From contig CAZQIZ010000027.1 of NCBI GenBank assembly GCA_964593585.1, positions 1 to 34,846 of the forward strand: DNA of 34,846 nucleotides, in the 5' to 3' direction. Origin of the DNA: JACQFV01 sp964593585 (GTDB lineage: Bacteria > Zixibacteria > MSB-5A5 > WJJR01). Within the stretch, counting starts at the first letter, position 1; the number at the start of each line of letters is the position of its first letter. The position numbers were made by a program, and so were the translations under genes. The notes beneath the pieces were generated by a model. That model searched no databases. It saw nothing but the letters and a program-made list of their open reading frames with translations, and was not told the DNA's origin. Of the stretch, positions 17,343-25,284 are shown piece after piece.

Positions 17343-17660
17343 ATGAGCGCCCCCATGGTCACTAAAGAGATGGTAATGGACCAGTTGAGGAAGTGTTACG
17401 ATCCGGAGATTCCGATCGTCTCGCTGGTCGATCTGGGTTTGATCTACGATGTCCGGGTGGATGCGAACAACAATGTCGATGTCGACATGACGTTGACGGC
17501 GCAGGGGTGTCCGGCGCATCAGATGATTTCGCAGGACGCCGCCTCGAAATTGCGCCAGATCCCCGGCATCGGGAACGTGAATGTGCATGTGGTCTGGGAG
17601 CCGGCGTGGACGCCCGACCGCATGAGCGACACGGCGCGTAAGGCGCTGGGCTGGGTGTAG
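17343..17660 (+). CDS. MIP18/DUF59-family iron-sulfur assembly factor (SufT-like)
   Basis: Small cytoplasmic protein of 105 residues that aligns with the single-domain DUF59/MIP18 family over its whole length. Conserved features are the YDPEIPIVSLVDLGLIYDV segment near the N-terminus and the family Cys in LTAQGCPAHQMI. The W-P motif VVWEPAWTPDRMSDTARKALG lies at the C-terminus. Relatives such as SufT and PaaD support maturation of Fe-S proteins. There are no suf genes beside it, so sufT is not asserted as the symbol. An alternative ATG lies at 17355. It precedes the sigma-54 controlled secreted protein but is separated from it by 340 nt. Confidence 0.92.
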   Translation: MSAPMVTKEMVMDQLRKCYDPEIPIVSLVDLGLIYDVRVDANNNVDVDMTLTAQGCPAHQMISQDAASKLRQIPGIGNVNVHVVWEPAWTPDRMSDTARKALGWV

Positions 17661-17929
17661 CCCGGTTCAGCTTTACAATCGGGACTCGTCACGGATGATG
17701 AGTCTTCCACCCCAACCATAGGAGGGTGCTATCGATCCCAAAACCGTGATTGGTTAATCCCCCATGGGTTGGCCCGCGCTGGGGTGGGCCACCCGGGCGA
17801 TGCAGTCAGACGGGCTGTCCCTCACGGTCCGTGCCGGAACGGGGTTAATCGAAGACAGGTAAGACAATGACTTCACCCCACTTTCCAAGTTGTGCCCGTA
17901 CATCGCAAGCCGTTGCACACTGGTTGTCT
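17661..17929 (+). other. Gene-free region upstream of sigma-54 promoter
   Basis: No gene is visible. The stretch holds several short hairpins, for example TGGCCC ... GGGCCA near 17770-17793 and CACGG-T-CCGTG near 17823-17834. Inverted half-sites TGTGC (17891-17895) and GCACA (17915-17919) lie just upstream of the sigma-54 promoter and could be part of an activator (enhancer) site. I recognise no known riboswitch or RNA family. Confidence 0.4.
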
Positions 17930-17944
17930 TGGCACGGAGGTTGC
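17930..17944 (+). promoter_or_regulatory. Sigma-54 (RpoN) promoter
   Basis: TGGCACG-GAGG-TTGC matches the -24/-12 consensus TGGCACG-N4-TTGC at every defined position. Predicted transcription starts near 17956, 45 nt before the T9SS cargo gene. A hairpin formed by two GTTAAC units (17953-17958 and 17966-17971) would sit at the 5' end of the transcript. Sigma-54 promoters need an AAA+ activator; none is encoded in the window. Confidence 0.75.
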
Positions 17945-18000
17945 GGACAGAGGTTAACAAGGGACGTTAACACAAACCCATTTGCACATGGGGGTTCAGA

Positions 18001-18867
18001 ATGATGGTAAAGAAATGCCTAATTGTGACGTTGGCGGTGCTGGTGCTGTTGCCGGCGATGGCGGTCGCGGGCGCGGCGCCCACCAAGGATAAGGTGGGGA
18101 TCGGCGCGCCGATGATGGCCGCGGCCGGCCAGGGCACGACCCGCCGCGTCACGGTGCCGCTCCTGATGGACAACACCCAGCCGCTGGTGGCGATGGATAT
18201 TCCGCTGCGGTTCGGGCAGCCGGGCGACGGCATCAATCTGGTCAACGTCGAATTCGCCAGCCGCGTCGACTACTTCGACGAGAAGATCACCAACATCGAC
18301 AACGAGAACAAAACGATCGTGATGGGCTTGATCTCGATGGCCTACGATGCCAACAAGCCCGATCTCGAAGTCGGTTCCGGCCCGATCGCGTTCCTGACGT
18401 TTGACATTACCGATCCGACCATCGATCGGTTCACGATCAACTCCGAATACATCCCGACCCCGGCGCACAAGCTCATGCTGGTCTGGCATGAGACCAACGC
18501 CCAGGGCCAGCTCGAAGTGCGCTGGAACGAGGACCTGGAATTCCGCGTGGACGTCCCGGTTTCCAGCGCCGGCTCGGTGCCGGTTCCGACCTCGTACGCG
18601 CTCGATCAGAACTACCCGAACCCGTTCAACGCCGGCACGGTGATCAGCTTCTCGCTGCCCGAAGCCAGCCATGTGAAGGTGACGGTGTTCAACGTGCTGG
18701 GTCAGACGGTGCGTGTGCTCGCCGATCAGGAGATGACGGCAGGTGTGCAGCGGGTCGAGTGGGATGGACGTGACGAGAACGGCCTGCAGGCCTCCTCGGG
18801 CGTCTATTTCTACCGCATCGCGGCCAACCACTTCACCGACACGAAGAAGATGACGCTGCTGAAGTAA
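18001..18867 (+). CDS. Secreted cohesin-like protein with T9SS C-terminal sorting domain
   Basis: The 288-residue protein has a clear signal peptide (MMVKKCLIVTLAVLVLLPAM, cleavage near AVA-GA). A beta-rich domain of about 140 residues resembles cohesin-type modules (RRVTVPLLMDNTQPLVAMDI). The C-terminal 90 residues are a typical type A T9SS sorting domain: YALDQNYPNPFNAGTVISF, VKVTVFNVLGQTVRVL and SGVYFYRIAANHFTDTKKM, ending LLK. It should be exported by Sec, moved across the outer membrane by T9SS and anchored or released at the surface. The start ATG follows GGGGG, part of which lies in a hairpin (17975-17996). Regulation through sigma-54 is indicated. Function of the beta domain is unknown. 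Confidence 0.88.
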   Translation: MMVKKCLIVTLAVLVLLPAMAVAGAAPTKDKVGIGAPMMAAAGQGTTRRVTVPLLMDNTQPLVAMDIPLRFGQPGDGINLVNVEFASRVDYFDEKITNIDNENKTIVMGLISMAYDANKPDLEVGSGPIAFLTFDITDPTIDRFTINSEYIPTPAHKLMLVWHETNAQGQLEVRWNEDLEFRVDVPVSSAGSVPVPTSYALDQNYPNPFNAGTVISFSLPEASHVKVTVFNVLGQTVRVLADQEMTAGVQRVEWDGRDENGLQASSGVYFYRIAANHFTDTKKMTLLK

Positions 18868-18895
18868 GCGGCGCATCCACGGTCCGAACCACCAA

Positions 18896-18925
18896 CCCCC
18901 GCCGGGCAACCGGCGGGGGTTTTTT
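18896..18925 (+). terminator. Strong intrinsic terminator after T9SS cargo gene
   Basis: Perfect 10-bp stem CCCCCGCCGG / CCGGCGGGGG with a GCAA (GNRA) tetraloop, followed by six Ts. It lies 28 nt after the stop codon. Confidence 0.96.
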
Positions 18926-18939
18926 CTATTCGTGTGGCG

Positions 18940-19460
18940 CAACCATAAGACGAGGGCAGGTCTGAGACACACCCTCACGATTCGGGATTGGGATTCGAAT
19001 TGTAGGGGCAGGTCTGAGACCCGCCCTCTGTGGCCACCATCGAAAAGCAGACTCTCCGCCGCGGCGGCTCGCCCTCCCTTTAAGATCGCATCTGGGAGGG
19101 CGAGCTTCCCGGCGAGCGGTCGCGGCAGGATGCGTGAGATGAGGAACCGGCGGGCAGAGCCGGCCCTACGTGCTGCATTCCGATGCCACGGCCCAAGAGC
19201 AGGCTCGGCAGAAGCCTCGCCCTCCCGAAACAGTCCCTGGCAAGTTTGCGGGACAGGAGGCTTTCAGCCTGCGCGGAGTAGGTTGAAAACTTGTTCCACG
19301 ATCTTCTGTTGATGTGGCTTTGTCGCGGATGGAGATGAGGGCGGGTCTCAGACCCGCCCCTACGATTTGGAATCTGATTTGTAAGGGCAGGTCTGAGACC
19401 TGCCCTCTGTGGCCACCATCGAAAAGCATGCTCTCCGCCGCGGCGGATCGTCCTCCCGAC
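18940..19460. repeat. Cluster of dispersed palindromic repeats, no gene
   Basis: This gene-free stretch holds two repeat families. The first is a palindromic unit, AGGGCAGGTCT-G-AGACCTGCCCT in its cleanest copy (19384-19406), with other copies at about 18951-18978, 19004-19027 and 19337-19362 (the last inverted). Two copies belong to longer direct repeats of 78 nt (19001-19078 and 19380-19457) that share all but about seven bases. The second family is the GGGAGGGCGA-type half-unit at 19066-19078, 19094-19117 and 19202-19226, also present between dnaK and dnaJ. No open frame here looks like a protein. Confidence 0.85.
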
Positions 19461-19481
19461 TATAGCACAATTACGCGGGTC

Positions 19482-19619
19482 TCAATGCTCGATGGTGCAG
19501 TTGGGGCAGGAGCCGGATTTGGATTTGGCGGACTTGATGCGGGCGCGAATGATGTAGAGCGCTGCCGCGGCGACGAGGACGCCGATCATAATCTGCTGCA
19601 GCCAGTCGGGTATCTGCAT
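19482..19619 (-). CDS. Small Cys-rich FeoB-associated membrane protein
   Basis: A 45-residue protein, MQIPDWLQQIMIGVLVAAAA and onward, directly after feoB. It has one membrane helix (IMIGVLVAAAALYII), a basic stretch (RARIKSAKSKSG) and a C-terminal CPNC motif. This matches the FeoB-associated Cys-rich membrane protein family often encoded last in feo operons, possibly acting in iron handling or FeoC-like control of FeoB. The gene starts 10 nt past the feoB stop. GAGGAG lies 6 nt before the ATG at 19619; a second in-frame ATG at 19625 is too close to that site. Confidence 0.85.
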   Translation of the reverse strand: MQIPDWLQQIMIGVLVAAAALYIIRARIKSAKSKSGSCPNCTIEH

Positions 19620-19629
19620 CGCCATCTCC

Positions 19630-21777
19630 TCAGAAAAATCGCAAACCAATCTGACGGGTGATGAAGGCCGCGCCGTAGGCCAGCGTTGCCATGTAGATGA
19701 AGGCGAAGGCGGGCCATTTCCAGCCGCCGGTCTCGCGTTTGATCACCGCGAGAGTCGAGACGCATTGGAGCGCATAGGCGTAGAAGACCAGCAGCGTGAT
19801 CGCCACCAGCGGGGTCCAGACCGGCGCGCCGGTCTGCGGGTTGGTGTCGGCCTTCAGTTTTTCGGCCAGGCCGGCATCGTCGGCCGATGATCCGACGCCG
19901 TAAGTGACGCCCATGGTCGAGACAAAGACCTCGCGGGCGGCAAACGAGCCGAGGATGCCGATGCCGATTTTCCAGTCGAAGCCCAACGGCTCCAGGACTG
20001 GCTCGAGGGCGCGTCCGATGTAGCCGGCCAGCGATCCGCGCAACCGTTCTGCGGCGGCGCGATTGTCGAGCGCGGCCAATTGGTCCTCACCGGTATTCTG
20101 CTGAATCAACGCCTGCCGTTCGGCGGCAAAGCGCGTTTCGATGTCCTGGTGGCGCGGGTAACTGAAGAGCGCCCAGAGCACGATCGAGGCGGCGAAGATG
20201 AGTGTGCCGGCGGAGACCAGGAAAGTCCGCGCGCGGTCCCACAGCGTGATGAGCAGGGTCTTGAATCGCGGCACGCGATAGGTCGGCAGTTCAAGCAAAA
20301 GCGGCGGGGTCGGGCCACGCAGGATCGTGCGGCGGAAGATCGCCGCCACCAGCATCGCCCCAAGGATGCCCATCAGGTACAGCCCCAGAAGTGTGAGCCC
20401 CTGATTGCCGAACGGCCCCCAGACTTTGGTCTCGGGCACAAACGCGGCGATGAGGAGCGCATAGATCGGCAATCGTGCCGAGCAGGTCATCAGCGGCGCG
20501 ATCAGGATGGTGGCCAGACGGTCCTTCTGATGCGGGATGGTGCGTGTGGCCATGATCCCCGGCACCGCGCAGGCAAACGACGACAGCAGCGGAATGAAGC
20601 TGCGCCCGGAGAGACCGACCTTCGACATCGCATGATCGAGGATGAAGGCGGCGCGCGACAGGTACCCCGAGTCTTCCAGCAGGGTCAGGAACAGATAGAT
20701 CAGGAGAATCTGCGGCAGGAAGACCAGCACCGCGCCGACGCCGGCGATCACGCCATCGTTGAGCAGACTGTGCAACGGCCCGGGCGCGAGGATGCCATCG
20801 ACCAGCGACGGCAGCCAGGTGTCGGTGAGATAGGCAATCGCGTCGGCCGGATAGGAGGCCCAGGTGAACACCGACTGGAACACCAACGCGAGGACCGCGA
20901 CCAGGATGATCGGCCCGAAGACGCGGTGGAGGAAGATGTCATCGAGACGGCGTGTCCAGTCGGCCTGGCCGCGTCCCTCGAACCGCACCACCTCATGGGC
21001 GACATCGCGCTGCCATTTGTAGCGGGCCTCGACGATGAAGCGGCGCACGGTCTCCTCATCCAGACCGAGATCGGCGCGCACCTGCCCGGCGATCTTTTCG
21101 AGTTTCTCGGTGCAGGCGGGGGTGTGCTGGCCGGCGACGCAGTAGAGTGTCTGAATCTCGGTGGAGTCGGCCAGCGGGGCCGATTCGCGGATGCGGCTTT
21201 CCAGCGCCGGCGGCAGACGGAACCCGCGTTCCGGGGTCTGCCAGTTGCGGCCGAGGGCGCGTTCAAGTTCGTTGCCGAGTTCCTCCAGCCCTTCCCCCTT
21301 GGCGGCGACCACCGCAACCACCGGCACATTCAAGCGCGCGGCGAGGCGTCGCGCATCGACCGACAGCCCGCGACGGCGGGCCTCATCGACCATGGTCAGC
21401 GCGATGACGGTGGGCTGGCCGGTTTCGATGATCTGGCCGGCGAGATAGAGATGGCGCGCGAGGTTGGTCGCATCAACCACACAGATCACCGCGTCGGGAG
21501 GCGCGGCCTGGTCACGTCCGAAGATGATGTCGGAGGCGACCTTCTCATCGGGCGAGCGCGGAATCAGCGAATAGCAGCCGGGCAGGTCGAGCAGATCGAA
21601 CCGCGCGCCGCGGAAGCTCCACACGCCGGTCTTGCGCTCCACGGTGACACCGGGATAATTGCCGGTTTTTTGCCGCAGACCGGTCAGGGCGTTGAAAAGC
21701 GTCGTCTTGCCGGAGTTGGGATTGCCCGCCAGCGCCACGGTGTAGGCGCGCTGAATCTGGTTGGCGGCGATGGACAT
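19630..21777 (-). CDS. feoB: Ferrous iron transporter FeoB
   Basis: Inner-membrane Fe(II) uptake protein with an N-terminal G-protein domain. The 715-residue protein, counted from ATG 21777, begins MSIAANQIQRAYTVALAGN. Its Walker A/G1 is GNPNSGKTTLFN and G3 is DLPGCYSL. The segment VVDATNLARHLYL follows the usual FeoB pattern, and G4 is probably in LTMVDEARRRG. Gate regions include LSSFACAVPGIMATR and the transport core LMTCSARLPIYALLIAAF, both with conserved Cys. C-terminal helices end RQIGLRFF. An in-frame GTG at 21828 would add 17 residues without homology. The neighbours are feoA upstream and the small Cys-rich protein downstream. Confidence 0.98.
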   Translation of the reverse strand: MSIAANQIQRAYTVALAGNPNSGKTTLFNALTGLRQKTGNYPGVTVERKTGVWSFRGARFDLLDLPGCYSLIPRSPDEKVASDIIFGRDQAAPPDAVICVVDATNLARHLYLAGQIIETGQPTVIALTMVDEARRRGLSVDARRLAARLNVPVVAVVAAKGEGLEELGNELERALGRNWQTPERGFRLPPALESRIRESAPLADSTEIQTLYCVAGQHTPACTEKLEKIAGQVRADLGLDEETVRRFIVEARYKWQRDVAHEVVRFEGRGQADWTRRLDDIFLHRVFGPIILVAVLALVFQSVFTWASYPADAIAYLTDTWLPSLVDGILAPGPLHSLLNDGVIAGVGAVLVFLPQILLIYLFLTLLEDSGYLSRAAFILDHAMSKVGLSGRSFIPLLSSFACAVPGIMATRTIPHQKDRLATILIAPLMTCSARLPIYALLIAAFVPETKVWGPFGNQGLTLLGLYLMGILGAMLVAAIFRRTILRGPTPPLLLELPTYRVPRFKTLLITLWDRARTFLVSAGTLIFAASIVLWALFSYPRHQDIETRFAAERQALIQQNTGEDQLAALDNRAAAERLRGSLAGYIGRALEPVLEPLGFDWKIGIGILGSFAAREVFVSTMGVTYGVGSSADDAGLAEKLKADTNPQTGAPVWTPLVAITLLVFYAYALQCVSTLAVIKRETGGWKWPAFAFIYMATLAYGAAFITRQIGLRFF

Positions 21778-21841
21778 GCGGATCCGGAGTGTTACGGCGG
21801 CGGACGCGGGGCTGCCCCCCATCGTCACGGCAAACCCGACT

Positions 21842-22144
21842 TCAGACCTCGATTAAGACCGCATCGGCCTCACTGCGACGCAGCGACAGAAAGAACCCAT
21901 CGACTTCGACCTCGATCGGTCCGCCCAGCGGCGCGGCGCGAAGAAGCCGGACCGGGGTGCCAGCCACCAGGCCAAGTTCGAGGATGCGCAGGGCCAGTTG
22001 CGGCTCGCCCTGCACCGAATGGACCCGTCCGGTCTGGCCGGGCAGAAGCTGCGACAGGCAACGCGCGAGGGCCAAGGTGTCGATCTCCTCAAGAGTCGTC
22101 CAGGCGGCGGGCCGGGACGGCGCGGCAGTGACAACAGCGGTCAT
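21842..22144 (-). CDS. feoA: Ferrous iron transport protein FeoA
   Basis: Cytoplasmic SH3-like protein that works with FeoB in Fe(II) uptake. The 100-residue product has the FeoA fold region (ALARCLSQLLPGQTGRVHSV ... LALRILELGLVAGTPVRLLR), the typical LPxG segment, and the core ending PIEVEVDGFFLSLRRSEADAV (hallmark V.G..L.LR..EA). The N-terminus is about 20 residues longer than minimal FeoA proteins. The gene is first in the operon behind a DtxR-type box and a sigma-70 promoter, and feoB follows closely. Confidence 0.95.
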   Translation of the reverse strand: MTAVVTAAPSRPAAWTTLEEIDTLALARCLSQLLPGQTGRVHSVQGEPQLALRILELGLVAGTPVRLLRAAPLGGPIEVEVDGFFLSLRRSEADAVLIEV

Positions 22145-22171
22145 CGGTACGATCTCCGGCTGCGGCGCGAT

Positions 22172-22189
22172 AGTTAGGCATGCCTAACT
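22172..22189. promoter_or_regulatory. DtxR/MntR-type iron operator upstream of feoA
   Basis: Perfect 18-nt palindrome AGTTAGGCATGCCTAACT, which contains the TTAGG-N4-CCTAA core bound by DtxR-family metal repressors (IdeR, MntR, SirR and relatives). It lies 28 nt upstream of the feoA start and downstream of the predicted -10. Binding with Fe(II) would block the operon when iron is ample. No DtxR gene is in the window. Confidence 0.85.
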
Positions 22190-22205
22190 GTCAGGCGCCA
22201 AGAGA

Positions 22206-22226
22206 GCGGAGGTTTCCGGCCTCCGC
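22206..22226. other. Hairpin in feoA leader
   Basis: GCGGAGG / CCTCCGC, a 7-bp stem with a 7-nt loop, between the predicted feoA promoter and the DtxR-type box. It would form at the 5' end of the feo transcript. Confidence 0.5.
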
Positions 22227-22233
22227 GTTGACC

Positions 22234-22263
22234 TATCTACGCAAAAACGCGCGATTCAGTCAA
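22234..22263 (-). promoter_or_regulatory. Promoter for feoAB operon
   Basis: Minus-strand TTGACT (22258-22263), an 18-nt spacer and TAGATA (22234-22239) form a good sigma-70 promoter, about 90 nt before feoA and upstream of the DtxR-type box. Confidence 0.6.
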
Positions 22264-22338
22264 CGGAATTTGGACAAAGTTTGTCAGCCCTAAGTTGGTT
22301 TTGACAGCTCTCTGCCGGGTGGGCCGGAGCGCCCCGGA

Positions 22339-23232
22339 TCAGCGGAACGGCGTAATCGCCAAAGCGACATTCCAGTACACCCCCGCCGAGGCGTAATAGC
22401 CGATGATCTCGTCGCGGAAGACCGCATGCAGACGGATCTCCGGAGTGAGCCGCAGCGAAAGATCGGGCCCGATGGCGAAGGCGTCATGGGAGGTGTAGCG
22501 TCCGATGAACGGGAGCGACTCTTGGTGGCCGACCACAAAGTGGCCGTCGATGCCCCCGCCGAGCGCCAGACGGTGGGTGACCGGCATCAGGAAGCGGAAC
22601 TCGCCGGGGAATTCGTAGAGCCGGCGGTTGAACCAGCGATCCTTCCGCAGATGGACCGCCGCGCCGCCACGCAGATAGAACTCGGGGCCCTGGGACCGGT
22701 CGCCGGAGGCGAGGACGAATTGCAGACCGGCGAGACTGGAACCGTTATCGTCGCCGACGGCATAAAGGAGGTTGCCGGTCGGACCATCCCAGTCGACGGC
22801 CATCCAGCCGAGCAGCGAGAAGTGCCGCGCGCGATCGACGGCCCACAATCCCCCCAGCCAGAGACGTTCGATCCCCCACTCCCCTGTCTCATGGTAGCGT
22901 TGCGAGGCATGCGAAACCGGCGCCGCAATCACCGCGGCAACGTCCTTGGACAAACCGAACACGCCGGAGAAGACAAACTCCTCGCGCTCGTAGGCGATCA
23001 TCGGGAATTCGGAAACGCTGGAGTGCGGGGTCTTGTCGCGGCCATCGAAGTAGGCCCCGGCCTCGTAGCGGTAAGTCGACAGGGCAAAACTGGTCCCGGC
23101 CGAGCGGCGCGACAGATCGAGGCGCAACAGCGGGTCGGCGCGAAAATAGAGAGCGGGCCATTGGGCGTGGGCAGTCTCACCAAGCGCCAGCAGGCACAGC
23201 AAGGTCAAGGCTGGTAGCAGCAATCGGCGCAT
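22339..23232 (-). CDS. Outer-membrane beta-barrel-like protein of unknown function
   Basis: The 297-residue protein has an N-terminal signal peptide (LLLPALTLLCLLALGETAHA). Alternating hydrophobic and aromatic strands follow, including FALSTYRYEAGAYFDGRD, FSLLGWMAVDWDGPTGNLLY, EFYLRGGAAVHL, LALGGGIDGHFVV and IIGYYASAGVYWNVALAIT. It ends with an aromatic near the C-terminus (TPFR), as in many barrels. No family is recognised. It begins 18 nt after uvrB on the same strand, so it may be co-transcribed with it, though a functional link to DNA repair is not expected. Confidence 0.65.
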   Translation of the reverse strand: MRRLLLPALTLLCLLALGETAHAQWPALYFRADPLLRLDLSRRSAGTSFALSTYRYEAGAYFDGRDKTPHSSVSEFPMIAYEREEFVFSGVFGLSKDVAAVIAAPVSHASQRYHETGEWGIERLWLGGLWAVDRARHFSLLGWMAVDWDGPTGNLLYAVGDDNGSSLAGLQFVLASGDRSQGPEFYLRGGAAVHLRKDRWFNRRLYEFPGEFRFLMPVTHRLALGGGIDGHFVVGHQESLPFIGRYTSHDAFAIGPDLSLRLTPEIRLHAVFRDEIIGYYASAGVYWNVALAITPFR

Positions 23233-23250
23233 TGTCGGCGGGCTTTGGAT

Positions 23251-25284
23251 TCAGCGCGAACGCGGCGCATGCCGCTGCTTGCGCAGCTCGGCGATCTCGT
23301 CGCGCAGTTTGGCGGCGGCCTCGAAGTCGAGCTTCTTCGAGGCGTCCTTCATCGCCTTGGTGAGGAACATGATCTGATCGTCGAGGGCCATCTTGTCGAA
23401 TCCGCTGGGGCGCTTGACCTTTTCCTCCTCGACATAGACCTCCGATTTGGCATCGGCGAAGACCGTGGCGCGGCGAATCTCCTCCTCGCTTTTAACGATG
23501 GTGCGGGGAATTATTCCATGCCGGGTGTTGTATTCCTGCTGAATCTGGCGGCGACGGTTGGTCTCGTCGATGGCCTTCTTCATCGAGTCGGTGATCTGGT
23601 CGGCATACATGATGACCGTGCCGCCGGCGTTGCGGGCGGCGCGTCCGGCGACCTGAATGAGCGACCGCTCCGAGCGCAGAAAACCCTCCTTGTCGGCATC
23701 GAGGATCGCCACCAGCGAGACCTCGGGCAGATCGAGCCCCTCGCGCAACAGGTTGATCCCGACCAGGACATCGAAATCGCCCAGCCGCAGATCGCGCAGG
23801 ATCTCGGTGCGTTCGATGGTGTCGATCTCGGAATGGAGGTAACGGACACGGATGCGCATCTGCGCCAGATAGTCGGCCAGATCTTCGGACATGCGCTTGG
23901 TCAGCGTGGTGACCAGCACCCGTTCCTTGCTCTCGACGCGCTTGCGGATCTCGGCGATCAAATCGTCGATTTGTTTGTCAAGCGGACGGACGATGATCTC
24001 CGGGTCGACCAGGCCGGTCGGGCGGATGATCTGCTCGACCACCACGCCACCGGATTTTTCCAACTCGATGTCGGCCGGTGTGGCGGAGACGTAGATAACC
24101 TGGTCGAGCATCTGCCAGAATTCATCGAAGACCAGCGGGCGGTTGTCGAGGGCCGAGGGCAGACGGAAACCATACTCGACCAGCGTCATCTTGCGCGAGC
24201 GATCGCCGGCGTACATGCCGCGCACCTGCGGCAGGGTCTGGTGGGACTCGTCGATGATCGCGAGGAAATCCTCGCGCGGGAAGAAATCCAGAAGCGTGTA
24301 GGGCCTCTCCCCGGCGGCGCGTCCGGCCAGATGCCGCGAGTAGTTCTCGATGCCGGAGCAGTAGCCGATCTCGCGCATCATCTCGATGTCGAAACGGGTG
24401 CGCGATTCGAGACGCTGGGCTTCGAGCAGTTTGTTCTGGTCGCGCAGTTCCTTGAGACGGACTTCAAGTTCATCCTCGATGCGCGAGATGGCCTGGGTCA
24501 GACGCGGGACGCTGGTGACAAAGTGCTTGGCCGGGTAGATCGCCTTGCGGTCGGTGCGGCGCAGGATCTCGCCGGTGAGCGAATCGACCACGGTGATGCG
24601 TTCAATCTCATCGCCGAAAAACTCGATGCGGATCGCCTGCTCCTCATAGGCCGGCATGACCTGCACGATGTCGCCCTTGACCGAGAAGGTGCCGCGGGCC
24701 GAATCGAAATCGTTGCGGGTGTAGTGGATGTCGATCAACTGGCCCAGCAGCTTGTCGCGCGCGATGGTCTGGCCGACCTGCACGAAGACCATCATGTTCT
24801 TGTACTCCTCAGGGGAGCCGAGGCCATAGATGCTGGAGACCGAGGCGACGATGATGACATCGGGACGTTCCAGCAGCGAGGCGGTGGCGCGCAGACGGAG
24901 ACGGTCGATGTCGTCGTTGATCGAGGTATCCTTCTCGATGTAAGTGTCGGATTGCGGGACATACGCTTCCGGCTGGTAGTAATCGTAGTACGAGATGAAA
25001 AACTCGACCGCGTTATGGGGGAAGTACCCCTTCAGCTCGCCGTAGAGTTGCGCCGCCAGCGTCTTATTGTGGGAGAGGACCAGGGTCGGACGTCCCCATT
25101 GCGCAATGACATTGGCCATGGTGAAGGTTTTGCCCGATCCGGTGACCCCCAGCAGAGTCTGGTGGGCGACATTCTGAGTCAGCCCGTCGAGCAGGCGACG
25201 AATCGCCTCGGGCTGGTCGCCGGTGGGTTGGTAGGGGCTTTCGAGCGTGAAGACGCCGGGTTGGGGAGTACGAGTCTGGGCCAT
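23251..25284 (-). CDS. uvrB: UvrABC excision nuclease subunit UvrB
   Basis: DNA helicase-like subunit of nucleotide excision repair that verifies damage and recruits UvrC. The 677-residue protein is full length. It has Walker A GVTGSGKTFTMAN, the beta-hairpin YYDYYQPEAYVP, a DEAD-like box DESH and helicase motif VI region QVAGRAARN. The C-terminal UVR domain (FLTKAMKDASKKLDFEAAAK) binds UvrC. The ATG at 25284 gives the expected N-terminus (FTLESPYQPTGDQPEAIRRL). It stands alone apart from the barrel gene downstream; uvrA and uvrC are not nearby. Confidence 0.99.
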   Translation of the reverse strand: MAQTRTPQPGVFTLESPYQPTGDQPEAIRRLLDGLTQNVAHQTLLGVTGSGKTFTMANVIAQWGRPTLVLSHNKTLAAQLYGELKGYFPHNAVEFFISYYDYYQPEAYVPQSDTYIEKDTSINDDIDRLRLRATASLLERPDVIIVASVSSIYGLGSPEEYKNMMVFVQVGQTIARDKLLGQLIDIHYTRNDFDSARGTFSVKGDIVQVMPAYEEQAIRIEFFGDEIERITVVDSLTGEILRRTDRKAIYPAKHFVTSVPRLTQAISRIEDELEVRLKELRDQNKLLEAQRLESRTRFDIEMMREIGYCSGIENYSRHLAGRAAGERPYTLLDFFPREDFLAIIDESHQTLPQVRGMYAGDRSRKMTLVEYGFRLPSALDNRPLVFDEFWQMLDQVIYVSATPADIELEKSGGVVVEQIIRPTGLVDPEIIVRPLDKQIDDLIAEIRKRVESKERVLVTTLTKRMSEDLADYLAQMRIRVRYLHSEIDTIERTEILRDLRLGDFDVLVGINLLREGLDLPEVSLVAILDADKEGFLRSERSLIQVAGRAARNAGGTVIMYADQITDSMKKAIDETNRRRQIQQEYNTRHGIIPRTIVKSEEEIRRATVFADAKSEVYVEEEKVKRPSGFDKMALDDQIMFLTKAMKDASKKLDFEAAAKLRDEIAELRKQRHAPRSR

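Noticed and set aside
17010..17588. Extension of the glycosyltransferase gene upstream to 17588
   Set aside because: The extra 190 or so residues overlap the divergent SufT-like gene and are its antisense; the conserved protein starts at about 17009.
17661..17929. Possible riboswitch or structured RNA upstream of the T9SS gene
   Set aside because: Several small hairpins exist, but none matches a riboswitch class I know, and the sigma-54 promoter lies downstream, so this part would not be in the main transcript.
20080..22131. Long open frame on the plus strand opposite feoB and feoA
   Set aside because: It covers two well-supported minus-strand genes and lacks any protein-like features.
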